The notes: generated by a model not told the origin, from the sequence alone. Positions 1 to 5,758 are shown, numbered from the stretch's first letter. The stretch is DNA of 5,954 nt from Clostridia bacterium (GCA_017399225.1 JAFQEB010000100.1:1-5954); one strand, 5' to 3'. Numbers and translations: made by a program.

Positions 1-2
1 AT

Positions 3-54
3 TTGCAGAGGGTTTCTTCCGCTGAAAGCGGAAATTCAGAGAAACCCTCTGCAA
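3..54. repeat. Long inverted repeat (15-bp perfect stem)
   Basis: The arms at 3-17 and 40-54 are perfect reverse complements (TTGCAGAGGGTTTCT and its complement). Inside them sits a second stem, TCCGC/GCGGA (18-22 with 28-32), around a TGAAA loop, and a 7-nt bulge follows. No T-run flanks it on either strand, so a classical intrinsic terminator is unlikely. It is more likely a REP-like intergenic palindrome or part of a structured RNA. Confidence 0.7.
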
Positions 55-113
55 CCCGAGCCGCCCTGCACCGCAGCCGCAAAGCGGACAACTCATAGGG
101 AAGAGAGGGGGGA

Positions 114-147
114 CCGGGGGGAAAGCACCATTTTGCTTTCCCCCCGG
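114..147. repeat. Perfect 14-bp hairpin with C6/G6 arms
   Basis: The arms at 114-127 (CCGGGGGGAAAGCA) and 134-147 (the exact complement) enclose a 6-nt loop, CCATTT. The stem is very stable and works on either strand. No poly-T tract follows on the plus strand. On the minus strand the stem is followed by GTCCCCCCTCTC, so standard terminator logic does not apply. It is immediately followed by the 157-181 hairpin, which suggests a composite element. Confidence 0.7.
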
Positions 148-156
148 CGGCTTTGC

Positions 157-181
157 GCCGCTTTCGACGCGCGAAAGCGGC
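157..181. repeat. Perfect 10-bp hairpin
   Basis: The arms GCCGCTTTCG (157-166) and CGAAAGCGGC (172-181) enclose the loop ACGCG. The left arm can also pair with GCGGC upstream (147-151), so two folds compete. It belongs to the chain of palindromes in the left intergenic region. Confidence 0.65.
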
Positions 182-184
182 CAC

Positions 185-211
185 CTGCGGCAGAATAGGC
201 CTGCCTTGCAG
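185..211. repeat. Bulged 9-bp hairpin
   Basis: CTGC-GGCAG (185-193) pairs with CTGCC-tt-GCAG (201-211), leaving a 2-nt TT bulge and the 7-nt loop AATAGGC. TAAAAGAAA follows on the plus strand. This is another member of the chain of palindromes and its function is unknown. Confidence 0.5.
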
Positions 212-247
212 TAAAAGAAATCTCACAAACCCCAATTTATCGAGCAA

Positions 248-275
248 CTGAAATAGTGCTCTCACGCCATTTCAG
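248..275. repeat. Imperfect palindrome CTGAAAT...ATTTCAG
   Basis: The 7-bp arms at 248-254 and 269-275 flank an inner GTG/CAC pairing (256-258 with 263-265) around CTCT. It is weaker than the other hairpins but continues the same pattern. Chance is not excluded for this one taken alone. Confidence 0.4.
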
Positions 276-331
276 AGGAATATAACCAAATGCGCGGCAA
301 CCGCATAGCGCGCTTGTTCGCCCACATAAGC

Positions 332-367
332 AAGCGAGCATCCGACATGTTCGCCGGATGCTCGCTT
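332..367. repeat. Perfect 13-bp hairpin downstream of cobK
   Basis: AAGCGAGCATCCG (332-344) and its exact complement (355-367) enclose a 10-nt loop. It lies 64 bases past the cobK stop codon on the minus strand, so it could act as a 3'-end stabiliser or weak terminator of that transcript. The following minus-strand bases (GCTTATG) are not a T-run, which argues against a canonical terminator. The right arm and the next four bases contain the 12-mer that recurs in the repeat after the membrane-protein gene (see 5779-5954). Confidence 0.65.
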
Positions 368-430
368 ATTCGTTGCTGGATAAATAGTGATTGAAGCGTT
401 CTTACTCCGCAGCCTCTGCTATTTGCACAT

Positions 431-1123
431 TTACTTCTTCCCAAACATGATCACATGGGCGCCGCGCTCCAGGGCGGGGATGACCATATCATGCAGGTAA
501 TCGGAGCCGGTGGCGTCGCGGACAACGACGGCGCCGATGTTCTTTTCATCGAAGAGGGCCATTGTCAGCGCCTTGGAGAAGGGGGCCTGCATGGCGATGA
601 TGTTCTCTTCGGGGAAGCCCAGCTTGAGGCAGTCCGCCACGGACTGGGGGATGGGGGCGATGCGGGGGAACAGGCGGGTCATATCCACCGGCATACCGAA
701 ATCACGGATGGCGTCCCGGCCGATGCCCAGCAGGATGTTGCAGCTTTCACGCTGAACGGCGCGGATCATTTCCTCCGGGGTATAGACCCATTCCACGCCC
801 TCGCGCCAGGCCTCCTCGATGTTGTCGAAATGGGCCTGCTCGCAGGGGATGCCCAGCTCGGCGGCGGCCTGCCGGATGTTCTGGCTGGCGATGACAGCGT
901 AGGGGTGGGTCGCATCGATGATGCGGTGGGGGTTGACCTGGCGGATGTAGTCAAGCATACCGGCGGCGTCCAGCTTGCCGACATGGCACAGGGTGCCTGC
1001 AGGCAGCAGGGAGCGCGCATACTCCGACGTGACGCTGATGACCACCTGCCGGCCGCGCTGGCGCAGCATTCTGGCGGCTTCGCGGCTTTCGGGGGTGCTG
1101 CCGAAAATGAGAACCCGTTCCAT
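431..1123 (-). CDS. cobK: Precorrin-6A reductase (CobK/CbiJ family)
   Basis: This 230-residue cytoplasmic protein matches the CobK/CbiJ family. That family reduces precorrin-6A (or cobalt-precorrin-6A) with NAD(P)H during corrin-ring synthesis for vitamin B12. Visible hallmarks are an N-terminal Rossmann-like start, VLIFGSTPESREAARML (residues 4-20), the signature IDATHPYA (69-76), MQAPFS (178-183, usually xxGPFS), and a C-terminal VVRDATGSD (200-208) where many homologues have a K-x-SG motif. The length is slightly below the usual ~240-260. The ATG at 1123 is chosen because GGAG lies 8 nt upstream; the in-frame GTG at 1130-1132 overlaps that GGAG and cannot use it. No other cobalamin gene is in the window and none abuts it, so it appears to be transcribed alone from its own strong promoter. 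The family call is firm. Whether it acts in the cobalt-early or cobalt-late pathway cannot be told from sequence. The Lys-to-Arg and SG-to-ATG changes near the C-terminus are mild oddities. Confidence 0.85.
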   Translation of the reverse strand: MERVLIFGSTPESREAARMLRQRGRQVVISVTSEYARSLLPAGTLCHVGKLDAAGMLDYIRQVNPHRIIDATHPYAVIASQNIRQAAAELGIPCEQAHFDNIEEAWREGVEWVYTPEEMIRAVQRESCNILLGIGRDAIRDFGMPVDMTRLFPRIAPIPQSVADCLKLGFPEENIIAMQAPFSKALTMALFDEKNIGAVVVRDATGSDYLHDMVIPALERGAHVIMFGKK

Positions 1124-1131
1124 ACCGATCA

Positions 1132-1135
1132 CTCC
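1132..1135 (-). promoter_or_regulatory. Ribosome binding site that fixes the cobK start
   Basis: GGAG on the minus strand ends 8 nt before the ATG at 1123-1121. The longer in-frame reading would begin with GTG at 1132-1130, which overlaps this site. The shorter 230-residue protein is therefore preferred. Confidence 0.65.
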
Positions 1136-1220
1136 ATGAGACAGTTCTTACCGCAGGCACAACATTAACACGCCCAGCAGAACGCTGTGCGTACACGATA
1201 TGTTCCTGACGGATACCATC

Positions 1221-1249
1221 ATTATACCGGCCCGGACGGCGATTGTCAA
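1221..1249 (-). promoter_or_regulatory. Consensus sigma-A promoter for cobK
   Basis: On the minus strand, TTGACA (1249-1244) and TATAAT (1226-1221) are both perfect consensus hexamers, separated by exactly 17 bp. The predicted transcript start is near 1214, giving an untranslated leader of about 90 nt before cobK. A perfect consensus suggests strong basal expression. I see no B12-box-like element in the leader, so cobalamin riboswitch control is not apparent. Confidence 0.85.
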
Positions 1250-1275
1250 CCCGGGTAGAAAAGGGCCAAGCGTGG

Positions 1276-1304
1276 TTGAAATCGGGCGCAAAATATGATA
1301 TGAT
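1276..1304 (+). promoter_or_regulatory. Sigma-A promoter for the aldo/keto reductase gene
   Basis: TTGAAA (1276-1281), a 17-bp spacer and TATGAT (1299-1304) make a near-consensus promoter firing toward the reductase. The start is predicted near 1311, about 57 nt upstream of the ATG. Its -35 box lies 26 bp from the -35 box of the divergent cobK promoter, so the two polymerase sites are back to back. A regulator bound between them could affect both genes, but no clear operator palindrome is seen. Confidence 0.75.
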
Positions 1305-1368
1305 ACAACCAATGCGACGGCGTGAAACGGATGCGCCGGACAAATGATGATGCAGGAGGAACCCCGCG

Positions 1369-2595
1369 ATGCAATACCGTCCCTTTGGCAACACCGGCGT
1401 GAATATCTCCACCCTGGGCTTTGGCTGTATGCGCCTGCCCGAGATCCAGCAGGAGGACGGCTCCTGGGTGGTGGATCAGGAAAAGACCGACGCCATGCTC
1501 ATGCGTGCCTATGAGCTGGGCGTGAATTACTTCGACACCGCCCTGTACTACTGCCACTCCAACTCCGAGATCGCCATCGGCAAGGCCCTCAAGCCCATCC
1601 GCGACAAGGTGTATATCTCCACCAAGTGCCCCCTGGAGCTGGTGAAGGAGCCCGGTGACTTCCGCAAGACCCTGGAAACCAGCCTCAAAAAGCTGGATAC
1701 CCCCTATGTGGACTTCTACCACTTCTGGGGTATCAACCAGAAGACCTTCGATGAGAAGATCGTCCCCATGGGCCTGATCGCCGAGGCGCAGAAGCTGAAG
1801 GAGGAGGGCCTCATCCGCCACATTTCTTTCTCCTTCCATGACAGCCCCGAAGCGCTCAAGCATATCATTGATTTCGGCTGCATCCAGGGCGAAGCCCAGG
1901 CTGCAGCTACGCGCGGCGATTCCGAGGAATCGCTCGCGCTAGTCGGGCAACTGCCCGACCTCCACGGCGGCGAAGGCCTCGAATCCGTCCTCCTCCAGTA
2001 CAACCTGCTCGACCGCGCGAACGAGGAGATGATCCAGTACGCGGCCAAGAAGGGCCTGGGCGTGGTGGTCATGGGCCCGGTGGGCGGCGGCCGTCTGGCG
2101 GCCCCGACGGAGCTTGCGGCGAAGCTGGGCACCGAGGCGGTCAACACCTATGAGCTGGCGTTCAAGTTCGTGCTGGGCAACCCCGGCGTGTGCTGCGCGC
2201 TCTCCGGTATGCAGACCATCGACATGGTGGAGCAGAACGCGGCGGTCGCGTCGCTGGAAAACCCCATGAGCGAGGACGAGTGGCGGCGCGTGGGCGAGAG
2301 CCTGGAGAACCTCAAGAAGTTCTCCGAGCTGTACTGCACCGGCTGCGGCTACTGCCAGCCCTGCCCCAAGGGCATCAACATCCCCAAGATCTTCCAGGCC
2401 TACACCTACAAGAACGTCTACGGCCTGACCGATCTGGCGAAGAACACCTGGAATGGCTACCTGACCAACGAGAAGAACCCCGGCGTGCACCCGGACGAGT
2501 GCGTGAACTGCGGCTACTGCGAGCGCAAGTGCCCCCAGCACCTGCAGGTACGCGAGCTGCTGAAGAAGGTCTCCGGTGTGCTGAGCGAGCTGTAA
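1369..2595 (+). CDS. Aldo/keto reductase fused to a 2[4Fe-4S] ferredoxin domain
   Basis: This 408-residue cytoplasmic oxidoreductase has an aldo/keto reductase (TIM) barrel at about 1-300 and a C-terminal ferredoxin-like domain. The barrel opens with YRPFGNTGVNISTLGFGCMRLP and carries the catalytic-type residues D56, Y61 and K86. The position of the usual catalytic His is Trp (W120, in DFYHFWGIN), so the classic tetrad is incomplete. GPVGGGRLA (236-244) is a typical late-barrel motif. Two cluster motifs follow: C323-C326-C329-C332P and C378-C381-C384-C388P. This is the anaerobe-type architecture; substrate and electron partner are unknown. The ATG at 1369 has AGGAGG 9 nt upstream and a good promoter. 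The unusual part is residues ~172-203, an extra segment between IIDFGC and ESVLLQYNLLDR, which are normally nearly adjacent. Removing it gives ~376 residues, the usual family size. The frame is intact throughout, so the gene is probably expressed. It is convergent with the downstream kinase gene. Confidence 0.9.
   Translation: MQYRPFGNTGVNISTLGFGCMRLPEIQQEDGSWVVDQEKTDAMLMRAYELGVNYFDTALYYCHSNSEIAIGKALKPIRDKVYISTKCPLELVKEPGDFRKTLETSLKKLDTPYVDFYHFWGINQKTFDEKIVPMGLIAEAQKLKEEGLIRHISFSFHDSPEALKHIIDFGCIQGEAQAAATRGDSEESLALVGQLPDLHGGEGLESVLLQYNLLDRANEEMIQYAAKKGLGVVVMGPVGGGRLAAPTELAAKLGTEAVNTYELAFKFVLGNPGVCCALSGMQTIDMVEQNAAVASLENPMSEDEWRRVGESLENLKKFSELYCTGCGYCQPCPKGINIPKIFQAYTYKNVYGLTDLAKNTWNGYLTNEKNPGVHPDECVNCGYCERKCPQHLQVRELLKKVSGVLSEL
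1882..1977 (+). repeat. In-frame palindromic insert within the reductase gene
   Basis: About 96 bp (32 codons, residues ~172-203) separate two blocks that are normally contiguous in this family. The segment folds into three adjoining hairpins. The first, 1884-1900, is CC-a-GGGC-gaa-GCCC-a-GG. The second, 1907-1942, has a 15-bp stem with two single-base bulges and the loop CGAG. The third, 1942-1959, is GTCGGGC-AACT-GCCCGAC. The translated part is rich in A, G, E and L and has no family motif. The only CTA leucine codon of the gene lies in it (residue 191). Exact ends are inferred from the family pattern; no clear target-site duplication is visible. It is likely a small mobile palindromic element accepted in frame. 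A lineage-specific loop extension is the alternative. Confidence 0.6.
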
Positions 2596-2606
2596 GGGAA
2601 CAGAAC

Positions 2607-2638
2607 AAGGCGGCGTCCATGAGCAGACGCCGCCTTTT
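2607..2638. terminator. Bidirectional intrinsic terminator between convergent genes
   Basis: The 11-bp perfect stem AAGGCGGCGTC/GACGCCGCCTT (2607-2617 with 2626-2636) has an 8-nt loop, and the plus strand runs into TTTT at 2635-2638. It begins 12 bases after the reductase stop. On the minus strand it begins 6 bases after the kinase stop codon and runs into TTGTTCTGTT, a moderately T-rich tract. It therefore probably serves both genes, more strongly for the plus strand. Confidence 0.85.
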
Positions 2639-2641
2639 AAG

Positions 2642-3706
2642 TTACCGGGTTGCAATTTCGCGGATGATCCGGTTCATGTCGTCCCACTTGGCCTCCATGT
2701 CTTCTGCCAGGCGAAGCTGGGTGCGGCAGCGATCCAGGTTATGCCCGGGCCGGGCGATGCGGAAATACACGTCCCCGTTCAGGTGATCGGCCATGAATCG
2801 GACGGCGCATTCCAGCGTCATCAGCTTGGCGCCCATGGGCAGGGTGTCCAGCTCCAGGGGCGTCAGGCGGCTGCCGCAGGCGGTGATGAAGCCCTCCGCA
2901 AAGGCCCTGAACCGGGGCAGGGAAAGGGCGACCTTCCGCAGATCCTGCTCGTCCTCGGCGGCGGTGGAGGCCCCGAAGCGGATCGCATCGCCGAAGTCGC
3001 TGGCGACCAGGCCGGGCATCACCGTATCCAGATCCATCACGCACAGAGGCTCGCGGGTGGCTTCGTCCAGCATGACGTTGTTGAGCTTGGTGTCGTTGTG
3101 GGTGACCCGCAGGGGCAGCTTCCCCTCCCGGCACAGCCCGGTGAGGAACCCGGCCTCCGGCTCATGCCGCAGCAGGGCGGCGATCTCCGGCTGCACGTCC
3201 TTCAGCCGCCCGGCCCGGTCAGCGACGATGGCCTCGTGCAGCTGGCGGTAACGGTCGGGGGTATCGTGAAAGTGGGGGATGGTTTCCCGCAGGGTCTCCG
3301 CCGGGAAGTCCGCCAGCAGGTTCTGGAACATGCCGAAGGCCGCGCCGGCATGGTACAGGTCACGATCGTTTTCCGGCGCATCGAGGCATACGCCGCCCAG
3401 CACATATTCAAACATCCGCCAGCAGCCGTTGCCGTCGGTGAGATAGTCGCCGCCCTCTGCGGGAGGCACGAGGGTCAGTGCGTGCCGGGGGTCTGCGTCC
3501 TTGCGGTGCAGGTGGGCGCAAACGGCCTTCAGGTTGGCCATCAGGCCGGCAACGTCCCGGAAGATCTCCCGGTTGATGCCCTGCAGGATGTACAGCCGCC
3601 CGGCGTTGGTGACGGCCAGATAGGTGCGGTTGATATGTCCGCTGCCAAAGGGGCTGACGAGAATGGGGCTGCCTTCGATCTGAAAACGGCTGCAGAGCTG
3701 CTTCAT
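2642..3706 (-). CDS. APH-fold sugar kinase, NahK-like phosphotransferase
   Basis: This 354-residue cytoplasmic kinase belongs to the aminoglycoside-phosphotransferase fold family and most resembles the N-acetylhexosamine 1-kinase (NahK) branch. The N-lobe has PFGSGHINRTYL (19-30), a nucleotide-loop-like motif, and YILQGIN (39-45), where NahK proteins show ILQ-x-IN. The catalytic loop is HNDTKLNNVMLD (203-214, with D205 as base and N209/N210 binding metal), and DLDTV (225-229) supplies the Mg-binding Asp. GDAIRFGASTAAEDE (239-253) is also characteristic. The start at 3706 has AGGAGG 7 nt upstream; the longer open frame beyond it is antisense to the divergent gene and has no family content. By analogy it would phosphorylate a sugar such as GlcNAc or GalNAc at C1 using ATP. 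No phosphorylase or sugar transporter accompanies it, so the substrate is not established. An antibiotic resistance role is unlikely given the NahK-type motifs. Confidence 0.88.
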   Translation of the reverse strand: MKQLCSRFQIEGSPILVSPFGSGHINRTYLAVTNAGRLYILQGINREIFRDVAGLMANLKAVCAHLHRKDADPRHALTLVPPAEGGDYLTDGNGCWRMFEYVLGGVCLDAPENDRDLYHAGAAFGMFQNLLADFPAETLRETIPHFHDTPDRYRQLHEAIVADRAGRLKDVQPEIAALLRHEPEAGFLTGLCREGKLPLRVTHNDTKLNNVMLDEATREPLCVMDLDTVMPGLVASDFGDAIRFGASTAAEDEQDLRKVALSLPRFRAFAEGFITACGSRLTPLELDTLPMGAKLMTLECAVRFMADHLNGDVYFRIARPGHNLDRCRTQLRLAEDMEAKWDDMNRIIREIATR

Positions 3707-3739
3707 GGGGATCCCTCCTGTGGACTGTGGTTTGATACC

Positions 3740-3748
3740 ATTGTAGCA
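3740..3748 (-). promoter_or_regulatory. Extended -10 promoter for the kinase gene
   Basis: On the minus strand TGC-TACAAT (3748-3740) forms an extended -10 element. No good -35 hexamer lies 16-18 bp upstream (only TACCCT), which an extended -10 can compensate for. The predicted start near 3733 gives a leader of ~27 nt containing AGGAGG. Confidence 0.55.
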
Positions 3749-3808
3749 GAAATCCGCCGGAAAGGGTAGGGGAAAGTGCGGGCACCCAAAAGGCGACCGG
3801 CAGTGAGC

Positions 3809-3837
3809 TTGCAATCTGCGGGGAATTGTACTATCAT
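3809..3837 (+). promoter_or_regulatory. Possible promoter for the membrane-protein gene
   Basis: TTGCAA (3809-3814), a 17-bp spacer and TATCAT (3832-3837) give a reasonable sigma-A promoter with a start near 3844. That start falls inside or after the ATG at 3836. If this promoter is the real one, translation would have to begin at the GTG at 3875, which is preceded by a purine-rich GGAAGGGGGGGGA. No other promoter is evident in the divergent gap on this strand. Confidence 0.4.
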
Positions 3838-5758
3838 GAAGAAAACAATCGGAACGGAAGGGGGGGGACGCGCCGTGCGCAGGCGGCATCAGGTTCTGTG
3901 GCTGGCAGTGCTGGCCGGCGTCGTGCTGGGCGGAGCTGTCTGCTTCCTGACCGGCAGGACGGCCGCTCATGGGCTGACCATCGCGGCGGCAGGGCTGTAT
4001 CTTGCAGGAACGGTGTACCTGGCGGACGTGTTCCTCCCCCACGGGCAGAGCACCCGGGTGCGCACGGGGTCGGCCCTGATGTTCGGCCTGACCGGGCTGA
4101 TGCTTTTCGCCTTCTATGCCTGGCACTACCTGACGGCCCGGTATGTGTATATCTTCGATTACTCGCTGTATTACTACCAGCAGCTGGAACTGGCGGAAAA
4201 GCTCAGCGCCGGGCTGGCGGAAACGCTGGCCTTTGTGGGGCAGAGCTTCCGCACGGACTACACCTACGTCCCGAACCTGCTCATGGCCCCCCTGTTCTCT
4301 CTGACGGACAGGAGCATCCAGGGCTTCGGGCTGGCAGGGGTCGTGATGACCTGGCCACTGATCCTCTACCAGCTGCGGCGCATCACCCTGCGCATGGCGG
4401 ATCGCCTGCACCTGACGGAGGGGCGCGCCCTGCTGCTGTGCGCAGGGGTCTGCCTGAGCGTCTTTGCGCTGCCCGTCCTGCACAAGGCCGCCGCTTGGGG
4501 TCAGATTAACCTGCTGGGTATGCCGGTGCTGCTGACGGCGGTACACCTGAGCTGGAATGCGGACTTTGCGCGCCCCAGGCCCCTGCGGCTGCTGGCGCTG
4601 TTCCTGTCGGTGCTGCTGCTGGTCATGCTGCGGCGCTGGTTCATCCTCTTCCTGGCGGGGTATCTGCTGTGCTGGGGGCTTGCTTCAGCCCTGCGCAGCT
4701 GCCTTGCGCGGGACTGGCGGGCGCTGCGCAATCTGCTTGTGTACGGCGCGGTCTGTGCGGCGCTGGGGCTCACGCTCCTCTGGCCGCTGTTCGACCATGC
4801 CATCCGGGGCAACTATACCGTCGCCTATGCCTACTGGAACAACGGCGGGCTGCCCTATGAGCTGCGCAACCAGACCTGGCTGGCTGGCGGCGGCACATGC
4901 CTGCTGATCCTCGCCGGATACGCCTGGGGCCTCCTCCAGCGCAGGAGCCCGGAGCTCCGCCGCCTGGCGGGGGTGATGCTGGCGGGGGCGGCTGTGACGC
5001 TGATCCTCTTTTCCAGCATCCAGATCATGAACGACCATCAGGCGACGATCCTGATGCCCGCCTATGTGATGGGGCTGATGCTGCTCTTCGGGATGCTTGC
5101 GTCCCTGGGGCGGAGCTGGCTGCGGAGGGGCGGCGCAGTGCTGCTGGGCGCGGCGCTGCTGCTGCAATGGGGCGTGTGCGTCACCCATGACGAGCCGGAG
5201 AAGGCCGCGCCCCTGCTGCCCCACCTGTCCCTCAAACCGCCCGTGCGGGAGGATCTGGACGCCATCCGGGAGGTCAGCGACCTGGTCAGCGATACCTGCG
5301 GGCCGGACAGCCCGGCGCTCTTCCTGTGCAACAGCGATCAGTACGACCGGCTGACCTTCGTCAACATTCGCTACCCCGACCTGACGATCCGCCATCAGGT
5401 GGCCCTGGATCGCATCGCCCTGCCCTCGGACGGCTTTCCCCGGGCCTGGTTCGCGGCGAAGTACCTGATCGTGCCGACCCGGGTGCAGACCAACCAGCCC
5501 GGCGGCACGGTGGAGAAGCTGACCCGCTTCGTCCTGGAGGACGCCGCCGACCGCTTCGAGGAGATCGGCCGGGTGCCCTTCGGCGAATTCGATATGCTGA
5601 TCCTTCAGCGGAAAGAGCCGCCCCAATGGGACGAGGCGGAGGCGCTGATGGCGCTCTTCACGGAGGAAAACGGTCAGAACCCGACCATCTGGCACGACCG
5701 TATCCGCTGGTTCTGGGAGCAGCAGGTCTACAACCCGGGACAGCTGCGGTTCGGGTGA
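3836..5758 (+). CDS. Polytopic membrane protein, GT-C glycosyltransferase-like
   Basis: This 640-residue protein (from the ATG at 3836) has about 12-13 predicted membrane helices, at roughly 20-39, 46-67, 78-100, 163-179, 197-213, 223-240, 248-265, 267-285, 299-317, 348-365, 378-394, 404-422 and 433-449. A hydrophilic C-terminal domain (450-640) has no motif I recognise. The first large non-membrane loop holds YIFDYSLYYYQQLELAEKL (105-123), with an acidic-aromatic D-Y-x-x-YY pattern, then YVPNLLMAPLFSL. A late helix is preceded by NDHQATILMPAY. This order resembles GT-C enzymes (PMT/ArnT-like) that move sugar from a lipid carrier outside the membrane. That role is inferred from architecture, not from a decisive signature. 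The start is uncertain: ATG 3836 has only GGGGA 11 nt upstream, while GTG 3875 (627 residues) has a purine-rich site 7 nt upstream. A run of eight G (3860-3867) lies between them. It is divergent from the kinase gene, and no terminator with a T-run follows the stop. Confidence 0.7.
   Translation: MKKTIGTEGGGRAVRRRHQVLWLAVLAGVVLGGAVCFLTGRTAAHGLTIAAAGLYLAGTVYLADVFLPHGQSTRVRTGSALMFGLTGLMLFAFYAWHYLTARYVYIFDYSLYYYQQLELAEKLSAGLAETLAFVGQSFRTDYTYVPNLLMAPLFSLTDRSIQGFGLAGVVMTWPLILYQLRRITLRMADRLHLTEGRALLLCAGVCLSVFALPVLHKAAAWGQINLLGMPVLLTAVHLSWNADFARPRPLRLLALFLSVLLLVMLRRWFILFLAGYLLCWGLASALRSCLARDWRALRNLLVYGAVCAALGLTLLWPLFDHAIRGNYTVAYAYWNNGGLPYELRNQTWLAGGGTCLLILAGYAWGLLQRRSPELRRLAGVMLAGAAVTLILFSSIQIMNDHQATILMPAYVMGLMLLFGMLASLGRSWLRRGGAVLLGAALLLQWGVCVTHDEPEKAAPLLPHLSLKPPVREDLDAIREVSDLVSDTCGPDSPALFLCNSDQYDRLTFVNIRYPDLTIRHQVALDRIALPSDGFPRAWFAAKYLIVPTRVQTNQPGGTVEKLTRFVLEDAADRFEEIGRVPFGEFDMLILQRKEPPQWDEAEALMALFTEENGQNPTIWHDRIRWFWEQQVYNPGQLRFG

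Larger units (their letters stand above)
1..430. other. Gene-free region made of serial palindromes
   Basis: No open frame here has a ribosome binding site, a recognisable family or a sensible start. What it does hold is a run of inverted repeats: 3-54, 114-147, 157-181, 185-211, 248-275 and 332-367, with a weaker 5-bp one at 290-306. They follow one another with short spacers. The density of perfect stems suggests a mosaic of intergenic repeat units or a structured RNA. It lies directly 3' of the minus-strand cobK gene, so it would form the 3' end of that transcript. The upstream (left) neighbour is outside the window, so the left boundary is unknown. Whether this is one element or several nested ones cannot be decided from a single copy. 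Confidence 0.6.

Noticed and set aside
262..444. 60-residue open frame on the minus strand after cobK
   Set aside because: Its start lies inside the 3' end of cobK with no ribosome binding site, and it reads straight through the 332-367 palindrome. It looks like a translation of the repeat rather than a gene.
455..1168. 237-residue plus-strand open frame
   Set aside because: It is antisense to cobK across its whole length, low in complexity and without a family motif. The minus-strand product has clear CobK signatures and its own RBS and promoter.
1124..1214. Cobalamin riboswitch in the cobK leader
   Set aside because: The leader is only ~90 nt, shorter than a B12 aptamer, and no B12-box-like sequence is visible.
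1312..1347. Possible 11-codon leader peptide (MRRRETDAPDK) ahead of the reductase
   Set aside because: The ATG would fall at about the first transcribed base with no room for a ribosome binding site, and no attenuator-like hairpins follow.
2642..3706. Aminoglycoside resistance gene
   Set aside because: It shares the APH fold and catalytic loop, but ILQ-x-IN and GDxIRFGASTAAEDE point to the sugar-kinase branch, and no resistance context is present.
3826..4509. 227-residue plus-strand frame overlapping the membrane-protein gene
   Set aside because: Its composition is typical of an off-frame reading of GC-rich coding DNA (Arg, Gly and Ala runs), and it lacks the hydrophobic periodicity of the overlapping frame.
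3707..4546. N-terminal extension of the kinase frame by ~280 residues
   Set aside because: The extension is Gln- and Pro-rich, antisense to the membrane-protein gene, and has no family content. The internal ATG at 3706 has a strong AGGAGG.
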